A stretch of DNA of 64,000 bases. Origin: Rubrivivax sp. (GTDB taxonomy: Bacteria; Pseudomonadota; Gammaproteobacteria; Burkholderiales; Burkholderiaceae_C). Positions within the stretch are counted from its first letter, which is position 1; every line of letters begins with the position of its first letter. Both the position numbers and the translations under genes were made by a program. The stretch lies in assembly GCA_019635315.1 (NCBI GenBank), contig JAHBZT010000001.1, positions 124,001 through 188,000 on the forward strand, given 5' to 3'. Below are positions 50,689-59,499 of the stretch, in pieces. Under the pieces are notes generated by a model. That model ran no database searches. It had not been told where the DNA came from and saw only the letters and a program-made list of their open reading frames with translations.

Positions 50689-50792
50689 TACGGCTTCGCA
50701 TTCGATGCGATAACAGGGCGCGAAGCCGAAGACCGTGCTGACGAACGGCGAGGCGAAGCAACGCGGTTGGCGCGTTGAGTGCGAAGCCGTAT
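50688..50792. repeat. Inverted repeat element after pilU
   Basis: The arms ATACGGCTTCGCA (50688-50700) and TGCGAAGCCGTAT (50780-50792) are perfect 13-bp complements. The 79 bases between hold further partial repeats of GCGAAGC and AACGCGGTTGGCGCGTT. The first arm starts on the last base of the pilU stop. It looks like a small non-coding element or a large hairpin terminator between convergent genes. Confidence 0.65.
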
Positions 50793-50843
50793 GAGCCGGG
50801 CAAGCGGCGGCGCCTGCCAACGCCGTCCGTAGCTTGGCGGCGC

Positions 50844-51533
50844 TCAGCGCGCCAGGATCGCGCGTGCCGGGTCGCCGAAGCGGCGCTGCAGCTCGCGCAC
50901 CACGCCCGGGCCCAGCGGCCTGGGCCGCGGGTCCAGCATCAGCCACAGCTTCGCGGTCTCCTCCAGCTCCTCCAGCATCGCGCCGGCGGCCGTGAGGTCA
51001 CGGTGCCAGACCAGCGGCCCCAGGCGCTCCAGCAGCACGCCCAGGATGGGGCGCTGGCGCAGCCGCGCGGCGATCTCGTCGCCGACCAGCGGGTCGCCCG
51101 GCGGCTGGTAGGGCACGAGCGGGATCGTCCCGACCTTCATGACCTGGTAGGCGGTGATCGGCGGCAGCACCTCCGACGCATTCCACACGCCGGCCATCGA
51201 CAGCGCCACCAGGTGCGTGCTGTGGGTGTGCAGCACGCAGCGCGCCCCCGGCGCCGCGGCATAGACGCGCTGGTGCAGCGCCAGCGTCTTGCTCGGCCGG
51301 TCGCCGGCCAGCGGCTCGCCGTCGGCGGCCACCAGCGCCAGGCGCGCCGGGTCCAGCGTGCCCAGGCAGGCGTCGCCGGGGGTGATCAGCACGCGGCCGT
51401 CGTCCAGGCGCACGCTGATGTTGCCGGCGCTGCCATGCGCATAACCGCGTGCGTGCAGGCTGGCGCCCAGGCGGCAGATCCCGTCGCGCGCCCGCGTCTC
51501 GTCGCTGATCGATCCGGTGGCCTGGTCGTTCAC
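50844..51533 (-). CDS. otnC: 3-oxo-tetronate 4-phosphate decarboxylase (class II aldolase family)
   Basis: 229 residues, class II aldolase/adducin fold. The zinc His pair is in VLHTHSTHLVALS, and YAHGSAGNISVRL is the family start. Beside OtnK it should decarboxylate 3-oxo-tetronate 4-phosphate to dihydroxyacetone phosphate. The start is a GTG at 51533 that overlaps the otnK stop (GTGA). It is the last gene of the operon. Confidence 0.87.
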   Translation of the reverse strand: MNDQATGSISDETRARDGICRLGASLHARGYAHGSAGNISVRLDDGRVLITPGDACLGTLDPARLALVAADGEPLAGDRPSKTLALHQRVYAAAPGARCVLHTHSTHLVALSMAGVWNASEVLPPITAYQVMKVGTIPLVPYQPPGDPLVGDEIAARLRQRPILGVLLERLGPLVWHRDLTAAGAMLEELEETAKLWLMLDPRPRPLGPGVVRELQRRFGDPARAILAR

Positions 51534-52816
51534 TGCACCAGCGCGCCGAAGGCGTCGCGGAAGAAATCCTGACGTCCGAAGTTGCCTGACTTCAGCGCCA
51601 GGTGCAATCCCTGGGATCGCAGCGCGCTGGCGGCATGGCACCAGGGCACGCCGGGCGCGATCTGCGGCCCGATGCGCAGCCGCGTGATGCCCAGCGCCTG
51701 CACGCAGGCGCCGGAGGTCTCGCCGCCGGCGACGACGAGGCGGCCGACGCCGCGCTGCACCAGCCCGGCCGCGATGCACGCCAGTGTCGCTTCCACCAGC
51801 GCCCCGGCCTCGGCGGCGCCGAGTTGCGCCTGCACGCGCTGCACGGCCTCCGGCGCCGCGGTCGCATAGACGAGCAGCGGTGCGTCGCCCAGGCGCGGCG
51901 TGGCCCAGTCCAGCGCCTGGGCGGCGACGTCGTCGCCGGCGGCGATGCTTAGCGGGTCGACCGCGAAGGCCGCACCGCCGCCGTCCAGGAACCGTGCGAC
52001 CTGCGCCTGGGTCGCCGCCGAGCAGCTGCCGGAGACGATGGCCGCCGCGCCGGCCGCCGGCGGCAGCGCCGACGCCGCGGCGCCAGGCGCCAGGCCGTGC
52101 AGTGCCGGGATGCCGATGGCCAGGCCCGAGCCCGCCACCACCAGCGGCAGACCCTGCGCCGCCGCGGCCAGCCGGCGCAGCGCGTCGTCGTCCACCGTGT
52201 CGACGACCGCGAAGCGGCAGCCTGCGCCTTCCGCGCCGGCCAGCGCGTCCAGCCCCGCCGCGATCGCCGGCGCGCCGGCGGCCACCGTGCGGTGGTCGAC
52301 GAGATCGACGCGCACGCCCGCCGGCAGCTGCGCCTGCAGCACGCGCACCAGGTTGGCGTCGGTCATCGGCGTCAGCGGATGCTGGCGCATCGGGCTGTCG
52401 CTCAGCAGCTGGCTGCCGACGAACAGGTGGCCCTGGAAGACCGTGCGCCCGGCCTCCGGGAAGGCCGGCGTGACCGGCACGATGGCGGCACCGACCAGAT
52501 CGGCCAGCGCCAGCGCGACGGGGCCGATGTTGCCGGCCGGCGTCGAGTCGAAGGTCGAGCAGACCTTGAAATACAGCTGCGGCGCGCCCGCCGCACGCAG
52601 CCAGCGCGCGCTGGCCAGCGAATCGGCCACCGCCTCGGCCACCGGCGCGGTGCGCGACTTCAGCGCCACCACCACCGCGTCGGCGTCGGGCACCGGGTCG
52701 CCGGGCGCCGGCACGCCGATCAGCTGCACGGTGCGCATGCCGGCGCGCACCAGGTTGCCCGCCAGGTCGGTGGCGCCGGTGAAGTCGTCGGCGATGCAGC
52801 CCAGCAGCAGGCTCAC
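51530..52816 (-). CDS. otnK: 3-oxo-tetronate kinase (OtnK, four-carbon acid sugar kinase)
   Basis: 428 residues, DUF1537 kinase family. The N-terminal LLGCIADDFTGATDLAGNLV and the C-terminal nucleotide domain with RLVVAGGETSGACVQALG are hallmark blocks. It phosphorylates 3-oxo-tetronate at C4. The start is GTG at 52816, overlapping the stop of the dehydrogenase gene by GTGA, and its own stop overlaps the otnC start in the same way. Confidence 0.92.
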   Translation of the reverse strand: MSLLLGCIADDFTGATDLAGNLVRAGMRTVQLIGVPAPGDPVPDADAVVVALKSRTAPVAEAVADSLASARWLRAAGAPQLYFKVCSTFDSTPAGNIGPVALALADLVGAAIVPVTPAFPEAGRTVFQGHLFVGSQLLSDSPMRQHPLTPMTDANLVRVLQAQLPAGVRVDLVDHRTVAAGAPAIAAGLDALAGAEGAGCRFAVVDTVDDDALRRLAAAAQGLPLVVAGSGLAIGIPALHGLAPGAAASALPPAAGAAAIVSGSCSAATQAQVARFLDGGGAAFAVDPLSIAAGDDVAAQALDWATPRLGDAPLLVYATAAPEAVQRVQAQLGAAEAGALVEATLACIAAGLVQRGVGRLVVAGGETSGACVQALGITRLRIGPQIAPGVPWCHAASALRSQGLHLALKSGNFGRQDFFRDAFGALVQ

Positions 52817-53730
52817 GAGCGGGGCTCCGGCAGCGTGATGCCCGGGAAGATCTTGATCACCGCGCTGTCGTCCTCCTGCGCATGGCCGGCGCTGCTGGCC
52901 TGCATGAACATCTGGTGCGCGGTGCTCGACAGCGGCAGCGGGAATCTGCTCGCGCGCGCCATGTCCAGCACCAGGCCGAGGTCCTTGACGAAGATGTCCA
53001 CCGCCGACAGCGGCGTGTAGTCGCCGGCCAGCACATGGGCCATGCGGTTCTCGAACATCCAGCTGTTGCCGGCGCTGTGCGTGATGACCTCGTACAGCGC
53101 CGCCGGGTCGACACCCTCGCGCAGGCCGAGCGCCATCGCCTCCGCCGCGGCCGCGATGTGCACGCCGGCCAGCAGCTGGTTGATGACCTTGACCTTGCTG
53201 CCGGCGCCGGCGCGGTCGCCGAGCCGGTAGACGCGCGCCGCCATCGCGTCCAGCAGCGGGCCGCAGGCGGCGTAGGCCGCGGGCCGGCCGGCGGTCATCA
53301 TCGTGATCTCGCCGGCCGCGGCGCGCGCCGCGCCGCCGGAGATCGGCGCGTCCAGGTACAGCAGGCCCAGCGCCTCCAGCCGCGCCTCGAGCGCCGCCGA
53401 CCAGCGCGGATCGACGGTCGAGCACATCACGAAGACGCTGCCCGGCTTCATCGCGGCGGCGCAGCCCTGCTCGCCGAACAGCACGTTCTCGGTCTGCGCC
53501 GCATTGACGACGACCGAGATCACCACGTCGCAGGCCGCGCCCAGCGCCGCCGGCGTCGCGCGGGCGCTGCCGCCGTCGCGCACGAAGTCCTGCACCGCGT
53601 CGACGCGCAGGTCGTAGACCTGCGGCGCGTGGCCGGCGCGGCGCAGCGACGCCGCCATGCCGCGGCCCATCGCCCCCAGGCCGATGACCCCTGCCGCGGG
53701 CGCGGCACGCTGAGCTTCGGAACCGGACAT
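52813..53730 (-). CDS. ltnD: L-threonate dehydrogenase-like NAD-dependent oxidoreductase
   Basis: 305 residues, beta-hydroxyacid dehydrogenase family. The Rossmann motif is GVIGLGAMGRGMAASL, the substrate block DAPISGGAARAAAGE and the catalytic Lys in KVKVINQLLAGVH. First gene of the otn operon, so oxidation of L-threonate to 2-oxo-tetronate is likely; D-erythronate is an alternative. GGAGG lies about 8 bases before the ATG. Confidence 0.87.
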   Translation of the reverse strand: MSGSEAQRAAPAAGVIGLGAMGRGMAASLRRAGHAPQVYDLRVDAVQDFVRDGGSARATPAALGAACDVVISVVVNAAQTENVLFGEQGCAAAMKPGSVFVMCSTVDPRWSAALEARLEALGLLYLDAPISGGAARAAAGEITMMTAGRPAAYAACGPLLDAMAARVYRLGDRAGAGSKVKVINQLLAGVHIAAAAEAMALGLREGVDPAALYEVITHSAGNSWMFENRMAHVLAGDYTPLSAVDIFVKDLGLVLDMARASRFPLPLSSTAHQMFMQASSAGHAQEDDSAVIKIFPGITLPEPRS

Positions 53731-53848
53731 CGGCAGCCCTCCCTGACCGTGGCCGCCCAGTGTGCCGCATCGCGCCGCGGCTGCGGCGGTCGCCCCTGCG
53801 GGCCCGCGGCCGGCGCGGTTCGTGGCAGCATCGGCGATCCGCCCGCGA

Positions 53849-53875
53849 GGTCGAGCAGGTCGAGCAGGTCGAGCA
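53849..53875. repeat. Three tandem 9-bp repeats
   Basis: GGTCGAGCA three times head to tail in the divergent region between ltnD (start 53730) and the second dehydrogenase (start 53899). It could be a regulator-binding array or simple slippage. Confidence 0.75.
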
Positions 53876-53898
53876 CCCTTGGACGCCAGAGGACGAGC

Positions 53899-54801
53899 AT
53901 GAGCACCGTGAACCCCCGCAACTACGACGCCGCCGCGCCGCGCCGCGTCGCCTTCCTGGGCCTGGGCGTGATGGGCGCGCCGATGGCCGGCCACCTGGCG
54001 CGCGCCGGGCACCGCGTGACGGTCTACAACCGCACCGCGTCCAAGGCCGCGGCCTGGGTGGCCGAATTCGGCGGCGCCCATGCCGCGACGCCGGCGCGGG
54101 CCGCCGCCGGCGCCGAGTTCGTCTTCGCCTGCGTCGGCAACGACGACGACCTGCGCGCGGTGACGGGGGGCGCCGACGGCGCCTTCGCCGGCATGGACGG
54201 CGGCGCGGTCTTCGTCGACCACACCACGGCCTCGGCCGAGATCGCGCGCGAGCTGCACGCGGCGGCGCGCGCGCGCGGGCTGCACTTCGTCGACGCACCG
54301 GTCTCCGGCGGCCAGGCCGGCGCCGTCAACGGCGCGCTGACCGTGATGTGCGGCGGCGACCCCGAGCCCTTCGACGCGATGAAGCCGCTGGCGATGTGCT
54401 TCGCGAAGGCGGTCACGCGCATCGGCGCCAGCGGTGCCGGGCAGCTGGCCAAGATGGTCAACCAGGTCTGCATCGCCGGCCTGGTGCAGGGCCTGGCCGA
54501 GGCGCTGGCCTTCGGTCAGCGCGCCGGGCTGGACATGCCGCTGGTGCTGGACGTCATCGGCAAGGGCGCGGCCCAGAGCTGGCAGATGGACAACCGCGGC
54601 AAGACCATGCTGGAGCGCAAGTTCGACTTCGGCTTCGCGGTCGACTGGATGCGCAAGGACCTGGGGCTGGTGCTCGCCGAGGCCAGGCGCAACGGCGCGC
54701 AGCTGCCGGTGACGGCGCTGGTGGACCAGTTCTACGGCGAACTGCAGCAGGCCGGCGGCGCGCGCTGGGACACCTCGAGCCTGATCGCGCGGCTGAAGTG
54801 A
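53899..54801 (+). CDS. NAD-binding beta-hydroxyacid dehydrogenase (3-hydroxyisobutyrate / tartronate-semialdehyde type)
   Basis: 300 residues, same superfamily as the neighbouring LtnD but a different branch. Motifs are AFLGLGVMGAPMAGHLARAG, the substrate block VDAPVSGGQAGAVNG, and the catalytic Lys in GQLAKMVNQVCIAG. The C-terminal WMRKDLGLVLAEA matches this family. Substrate uncertain; 3-hydroxyisobutyrate would tie with mmsA, a tetronate or glycerate with the otn operon it diverges from. Confidence 0.88.
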   Translation: MSTVNPRNYDAAAPRRVAFLGLGVMGAPMAGHLARAGHRVTVYNRTASKAAAWVAEFGGAHAATPARAAAGAEFVFACVGNDDDLRAVTGGADGAFAGMDGGAVFVDHTTASAEIARELHAAARARGLHFVDAPVSGGQAGAVNGALTVMCGGDPEPFDAMKPLAMCFAKAVTRIGASGAGQLAKMVNQVCIAGLVQGLAEALAFGQRAGLDMPLVLDVIGKGAAQSWQMDNRGKTMLERKFDFGFAVDWMRKDLGLVLAEARRNGAQLPVTALVDQFYGELQQAGGARWDTSSLIARLK

Positions 54802-54875
54802 GGCGGCGTCGCGGCGCGCGCGGGCTCAGGCCCGCGGCGTGACCGCGGCGGGCCGGTCACGGGCCCGGCGGGCGC

Positions 54876-56108
54876 TCAGAGATCGCCGCTGGCGATGCGG
54901 CGGTCGGCCGACGAGCGCCACTCGGGGAAGCCGCCGCGGAACCAGTGCACGTTGCGGTAGCCGGCCTTCAGCGCGACATGGCTGGCCTTGTAGCTCTTCC
55001 AGCACTCGGCGCCGTTACAGGCGAAGATCAGCGCGGCATTGCGGTCGGGCGGCAGCTTGGTCAGGTCGAAGCTGTCGAGCTTGGCGTCGTAGTCGGTGTC
55101 CTTGGCGCTCTTCTCGACATAGGGCACCAGCACCGCGCCGGGCACGCGGCCGTTGCGGAATTCGGTCTCGGTGCGCACGTCGATGTACTGCGCGCCGCCG
55201 CTCATCAGCTGCGCCACCGTCGGCGCGTCGACGACCTTGGCGCCCGGCAGCAGGCGCGGCGTGAAGTAGCCCAGCGTCGAGACATAGTTGAAGTCGCCTG
55301 CCGCGACGACCTCGGGCGCGCCCATGCCGGCGCGCGCGACGGCCGGCGTGGCCAGCGCGCGCTGCAGCGCGGCCTGCAGCGTGCGCGCGTTGCCGTCGGC
55401 GGCCAGCTTCTGGCGGATCGCCACCGAGAGCCCGGCCGCCGGGCGGCTTTCCATCAGCGCGACCAGCGGTTCGCCGGCGGCCTGCCAGCGCTCGAAGACC
55501 GCGCGCTCGACGCCGACGACGTCGCATTCGCGCAGCTGCAGGCAGACCAGCAGCGCGTCCTGCCAGCGCAGGTGCTGCACACGCGCGAAGTGGCTCTTGA
55601 TCGAGGTGTTGGCGGCATTCAGCTCGCCGCGCACGAGGTAGGTGACGATGCTGTCGGGCATCGGCAGGCCCAGGCGCTTGCCGGCGGCCTGCGCCAGCGT
55701 CGTGATCCCGCGGTCCTTGGGCGCCACCAGCACCGCCTGCGCTCCATTGGCATGGCCGACCAGCGGCACGTAGCCGTGGCGCAGCGCGCTGCCGATGACA
55801 TGCGCCGGCGCCACGTACAGGTCGTGCAGCTGCGAGCGCGTGCCGGCCAGGTCGGCGGTGGCGTCGATCGAGATCGTCCAGCTGGCCTCGCCCAGGCGCG
55901 CCTCGCGCAGGGCCTCGGCCACGGCGCCGCGCAGCGTCTGGTAGCCGGCCTGGCGCGACTGCTCGCCCTGGTCGCCCGGGTTGATCAGCACGCTGAGCTG
56001 CGCGGCGGCCGGCGCGGCCGCCAGCGAGAGCAGCGGCGCCGCGAGCAGCGCCGGGCCAGCACGGCGCGCGAGGTGGCGAAGGAGGCGGGTTGCAGCGGAC
56101 CTGAGCAT
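54876..56108 (-). CDS. Periplasmic solute-binding-like protein fused to a rhodanese domain
   Basis: 410 residues. After a signal peptide (LLAAPLLSLAAAPAAAQ), residues about 40-275 resemble a PhnD-type phosphate/phosphonate ABC binding protein (SVLINPGDQGEQSRQAGYQT, YVAPAHVIGSALRHGYVPL). A rhodanese domain follows (VAQLMSGGAQYIDVRTETEF), whose active-site loop FACNGAECWKSYKAS carries a Cys at the usual place near 364 and a second at 369. This suggests sulfur or metal/metalloid chemistry in the periplasm. ATG 56108 is preferred as it precedes the signal peptide. Confidence 0.8.
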   Translation of the reverse strand: MLRSAATRLLRHLARRAGPALLAAPLLSLAAAPAAAQLSVLINPGDQGEQSRQAGYQTLRGAVAEALREARLGEASWTISIDATADLAGTRSQLHDLYVAPAHVIGSALRHGYVPLVGHANGAQAVLVAPKDRGITTLAQAAGKRLGLPMPDSIVTYLVRGELNAANTSIKSHFARVQHLRWQDALLVCLQLRECDVVGVERAVFERWQAAGEPLVALMESRPAAGLSVAIRQKLAADGNARTLQAALQRALATPAVARAGMGAPEVVAAGDFNYVSTLGYFTPRLLPGAKVVDAPTVAQLMSGGAQYIDVRTETEFRNGRVPGAVLVPYVEKSAKDTDYDAKLDSFDLTKLPPDRNAALIFACNGAECWKSYKASHVALKAGYRNVHWFRGGFPEWRSSADRRIASGDL

Positions 56109-56292
56109 GGATTCGCGACCTGGGCTGGGGCGGCGCGCGCGGCCGCGGGAAGACCAAGCCAGCGGGACGCACCCGCCGGCAACTTCGCGGATTGTCTGCA
56201 GGATGGCCGGCGCGACGGCGCGAAATAGCACCGTCGCGGCCCGCCTTAACCGCCGTTTACGAGCCGCCGCCGGCGCCGCGGCGTGCGGGCGC

Positions 56293-56961
56293 TCAGCGCG
56301 GGGCGCTCGCCCCCTGCGCCACCGGTGGCGCGCCGCGCGCGATGCGCTGCAGCTCGTCCTCGCTGATGATCTCCAGCACGCGCACGACCTTCTGCACGCC
56401 GGCCACCGAACGCGCGATCTCGGTCGCCCGGTGGGCCTCGCGCTCGGTGACGCGGCCCATCAGGTAGACGATGCCGCGGTCGGCGACGACCTTGAAGGCA
56501 TTGGCCTGCAGGTCCTTGGTGTCGACGAAGCTGGCCTTGACCTTGGTGCCCAGCACGGCGTCGTTGCTGCGCTGCCCCAGCGTGGTGTTGGGCATCACCG
56601 CCAGCTCGTTGACGACGCCCTGCACGTTCTCGACGGCGCGCACCGCGCGCTCGGCGGCGGCCTTCTCGGCCTCGCCCGGCACCTCGCCGGTGAGCAGCAC
56701 GATGCGGTTGTAGCTGGTCGCGCTGACGCGCCCCAGCGTGGCCGCGTCGCGGATGCGCGACGCGGCCTTCAGCTCGATGGACTGGTCCTCGAGCTGGGTG
56801 CCGGTGGTGCGGCGGTCGCTGACCACCAGCCCGGTGCCGACGACGGCGGTGCCGACGAGCAGCGGCGCGCAGCCGGCCAGCATCGAGGCGGCCACGACGG
56901 CGGCCAGCGCGGAGCCGACGCGCACCCGGCGCGCCGGCCCTTGGATTCGGAGGTCGATCAC
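56293..56961 (-). CDS. dolP: Outer-membrane BON lipoprotein DolP (YraP)
   Basis: 222 residues. The lipobox is LAGC; two BON domains follow (VSATSYNRIVLLTGEVPGEA, then KVVADRGIVYLMGRVTEREA). DolP binds anionic phospholipid and supports outer-membrane integrity and BAM function. The start is a GTG at 56961 overlapping the diaA stop (GTGA). It is the last gene of the yraN - nuclease - diaA - dolP run. Confidence 0.9.
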   Translation of the reverse strand: MIDLRIQGPARRVRVGSALAAVVAASMLAGCAPLLVGTAVVGTGLVVSDRRTTGTQLEDQSIELKAASRIRDAATLGRVSATSYNRIVLLTGEVPGEAEKAAAERAVRAVENVQGVVNELAVMPNTTLGQRSNDAVLGTKVKASFVDTKDLQANAFKVVADRGIVYLMGRVTEREAHRATEIARSVAGVQKVVRVLEIISEDELQRIARGAPPVAQGASAPR

Positions 56962-57497
56962 AGGTCCTGTTCTCCCATCAGCTGGAAATCGACCGCATCG
57001 CACAGGCAGTGCAGCACCAGCAGCTGCAGCTCGGCGATGCGGGCGGGGCGTTCGTGCGGCACCGCGACCAGCACGTCGGTCTCGGCCAGTAGTTCGCCGA
57101 AGGCGGCCGCGCCGCGGCCGGCGAGCACGACGATGGTCATGTCCTTGGCCTGCGCGGCGGAGACGACGGCGGCGCTGTCGCCCTCGCCGTCGTCGATGAA
57201 CAGCAGCACGTCGCCGGGCAGGCCCAGCGCACGCACCTCCTGCGCCGCGTCCGCCCCCAGGGCCAGCGCGGCCAGCGGCGGCCGCTCGCGCTCGAAGCGG
57301 CCGGTGAAGGCACGCGCCAGCAGCGGCGCCAGCGCGGCGCCCGGCCCCTGGCCGCAGACCATCACCTTGCCGCCGCCAGTGATCGCCGCCAGCAGCGCGC
57401 CGGCCGCCTCGGCGATGGCCCGCGGCAGCATCTCCGCGCAGCGGTACTGGAGGTCGGCGCTGTCGAAGATCTGCTGCTGGATGCGCTGTTCGAGCAT
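56958..57497 (-). CDS. diaA: SIS-domain DnaA-associating protein (DiaA/GmhA-like)
   Basis: 179 residues, single SIS domain. GGKVMVCGQGPGAALAPLL and the later DDGEGDSAAVVSAAQAKDMT are typical. In synteny with yraN, rsmI and dolP it corresponds to DiaA, which promotes DnaA assembly at the origin; the paralogous sedoheptulose-phosphate isomerase GmhA is the alternative. In the first sugar-binding loop the usual GNGGS-like Ser is replaced (CGQGPGA), which favours DiaA over the enzyme. Confidence 0.83.
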   Translation of the reverse strand: MLEQRIQQQIFDSADLQYRCAEMLPRAIAEAAGALLAAITGGGKVMVCGQGPGAALAPLLARAFTGRFERERPPLAALALGADAAQEVRALGLPGDVLLFIDDGEGDSAAVVSAAQAKDMTIVVLAGRGAAAFGELLAETDVLVAVPHERPARIAELQLLVLHCLCDAVDFQLMGEQDL

Positions 57498-57642
57498 GGG
57501 CCACGCATCATATGACAGGGGTCACGCGCGCCGGTTCCCGCGCCGTGGCCGTCGCGAGGTGAAACGGCTGCGCCGCGCACCCCGGGCCCCTGCGGTTGCG
57601 GGCCCCGCGCCGCCCGGCCCCGGGAGCGCCCGGACGGGGCGC

Positions 57643-59055
57643 TCAGAGATCGACACGGCTGCCGTTCGCCGGCGCCTCGACGGCCTTCCAGCCCAGCCGC
57701 TCGGCGACCGTGTCGGCGAAGCCGCAGGCCGTGGCCGCCTCGCCATGGACGACGAAGGTGCGCTCGGGCGGCGCCTCGAAGCCGCGCAGCCAGGCCAGCA
57801 GCGCGTCGCGGTCGGCATGCGCCGACAGCCCGCCGATGGTGTGGATGCGCGCGCGCACCGGCACCTCCTCGCCGAACAGGCGCACGCGCTTGTCGCCGTC
57901 GACCAGGCGCCGGCCCAGCGTGCCCTCGGCCTGGTAGCCGATGATGACGACCGCGCACTCGCGCCGGCCGAGGTTGTGGCGCAGGTGGTGGCGGATGCGC
58001 CCGGCGTCGCACATGCCGCTGGCCGAGACGATGATCGCGCCGGCCTTGATGCGGTTCAGCGCCATCGAGTCCTGCACGCTCTGCGTGAACTGCAGGTCCA
58101 GCCCCTCGGGCAGCGGACGGCGCAGCGACAGCATCTCGCGCGTCTCGTCGTCCAGGTAGGCGGGGTGGCGCATGGTGATCGCGGTCACCTTGTCGGCCAT
58201 CGGCGAGTCGACGAAGACCTGCATCGGCGGCAGCCGGCCCTGCCGGCGCAGGTCCATCAGCAGCACCAGCAGCTCCTGTGTGCGCCCGAGCGCGAAGGCC
58301 GGGATCACGATGTTGCCCTGGCGGCGCTGCAGCGTCTCGTGGATGACCTCGACGAGCTCGTCCTCGGTCTCCTTCAGCGGCCGGTGCAGCCGGTTGCCGT
58401 AGGTCGACTCGACGAGCAGCACGTCGGCCTGCGCGATGGGCGTCGGGTCGCGCACCACCGGGCGCGCCGGCTGGCCGAGGTCGCCGGAGAAGACCAGCTT
58501 GCGCGTGCGCCCGCCTTCCTCGACCCACAGCTCGACGATCGCCGAGCCCAGGATGTGCCCGGCGTCGCGGAAGCGGCAGCGCACCGCCGGGTGTGGCTGC
58601 AGCTCGGTGTCGTAGGCGATGCCGCGGACCTGGTCCAGGCAGGCCTCGGCCTGCGCCACGGTGTAGAGCAGCTCGCCGAGCCCGGGCTCGCGGTCGCGGC
58701 GCCGGCCGCGGTCGCGGTCGCGCTGCGCACGTGCCCATTCCGATTCCTGGATGAAGGCGCTGTCCAGCAGCATCACCGACAGCAGGTCGGCGGTGGCCGT
58801 GGTCGTGTGCACCGGGCCGCGGAAGCCCATGGCGCACAGCCGCGGCAGCAGCCCGCAGTGGTCGATGTGGGCATGCGTCAGCAGCACGAAGTCGATCGTG
58901 CGCGGGTCGAAGGGCCAGGGCTTGAGGTTGCGCTCGCGCGCGTCGCGCCCGCCCTGGTGCATGCCGCAGTCGACGAGGAAGCGCAACTCGCCGCTCTCGA
59001 CCAGGAAGCACGAGCCGGTGACCTCCTGCGCGGCGCCGAGAAAGCTGATCTTCAT
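57643..59055 (-). CDS. Beta-CASP metallo-beta-lactamase ribonuclease
   Basis: 470 residues. The zinc motif HTHAHIDHCG, the downstream His/Asp in RDAGHILGSAIV and FSGDLGQ, then the beta-CASP blocks (STYGNRLH, IVIPAFALGRTQELL, ASGMCDAGRIRHHL, and the final GLSAHADRD and VVHGEA) are present. The family holds RNA-processing nucleases of CPSF73/RNase J relation. It sits between yraN and diaA, where most relatives have nothing. A 145-base GC-rich gap follows before diaA. Confidence 0.92.
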   Translation of the reverse strand: MKISFLGAAQEVTGSCFLVESGELRFLVDCGMHQGGRDARERNLKPWPFDPRTIDFVLLTHAHIDHCGLLPRLCAMGFRGPVHTTTATADLLSVMLLDSAFIQESEWARAQRDRDRGRRRDREPGLGELLYTVAQAEACLDQVRGIAYDTELQPHPAVRCRFRDAGHILGSAIVELWVEEGGRTRKLVFSGDLGQPARPVVRDPTPIAQADVLLVESTYGNRLHRPLKETEDELVEVIHETLQRRQGNIVIPAFALGRTQELLVLLMDLRRQGRLPPMQVFVDSPMADKVTAITMRHPAYLDDETREMLSLRRPLPEGLDLQFTQSVQDSMALNRIKAGAIIVSASGMCDAGRIRHHLRHNLGRRECAVVIIGYQAEGTLGRRLVDGDKRVRLFGEEVPVRARIHTIGGLSAHADRDALLAWLRGFEAPPERTFVVHGEAATACGFADTVAERLGWKAVEAPANGSRVDL

Positions 59056-59079
59056 GCGGCGCCATCATAGGCGGCGCGA

Positions 59080-59499
59080 TCAGGGGCCTGCGTCGAAGGC
59101 CCCACGCAGCCACTCGATGCGGCTGCCGCCCTGGCCGTCGCCGTCGATCGCGACGACGTCGAAGCGGCAGCGCGGCGGCGCCGCGAAGCGCAGCAGGTAG
59201 TGCTGCGCCGCCAGCAGCAGCCGCTGCCGCTTCGCGGCGCCGACGCTCGCGGCCGCGCCGCCCTGCGCCGCGCCGCGGCGCGCGCGCACCTCGCAGAAGA
59301 CCAGCGTGCCGTCGCGGTCGCGCAGCACGAGGTCGATCTCGCCGCCGCGCGCATGCGGCCCTTTCGCGACCCGATAATTGCGCTCCACCAGCACCAGCCC
59401 CCGCGCCTGCAGCCAGGCCAGCGCCTGCGCCTCGGCGGCGTCGCCGCGGCGCCGGCTTGCGACGCCGCGGGGTCCTGCGCCGAGATCACGCTTGAGCAC
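59080..59499 (-). CDS. yraN: YraN family protein (UPF0102, endonuclease-like)
   Basis: 139 residues. The restriction-nuclease-like core is visible: RGDAAEAQALAWLQARGL, the acidic GGEIDLVLRD and VFCEVRAR (Asp/Glu-x-Lys-like pattern, here with Arg), then a final FDVVAIDGDG. Function unknown. The start is a GTG at 59499, chosen by a strong AGGAGG 6 bases before it; this start overlaps the first codons of the divergent rsmI gene. Confidence 0.88.
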   Translation of the reverse strand: MLKRDLGAGPRGVASRRRGDAAEAQALAWLQARGLVLVERNYRVAKGPHARGGEIDLVLRDRDGTLVFCEVRARRGAAQGGAAASVGAAKRQRLLLAAQHYLLRFAAPPRCRFDVVAIDGDGQGGSRIEWLRGAFDAGP

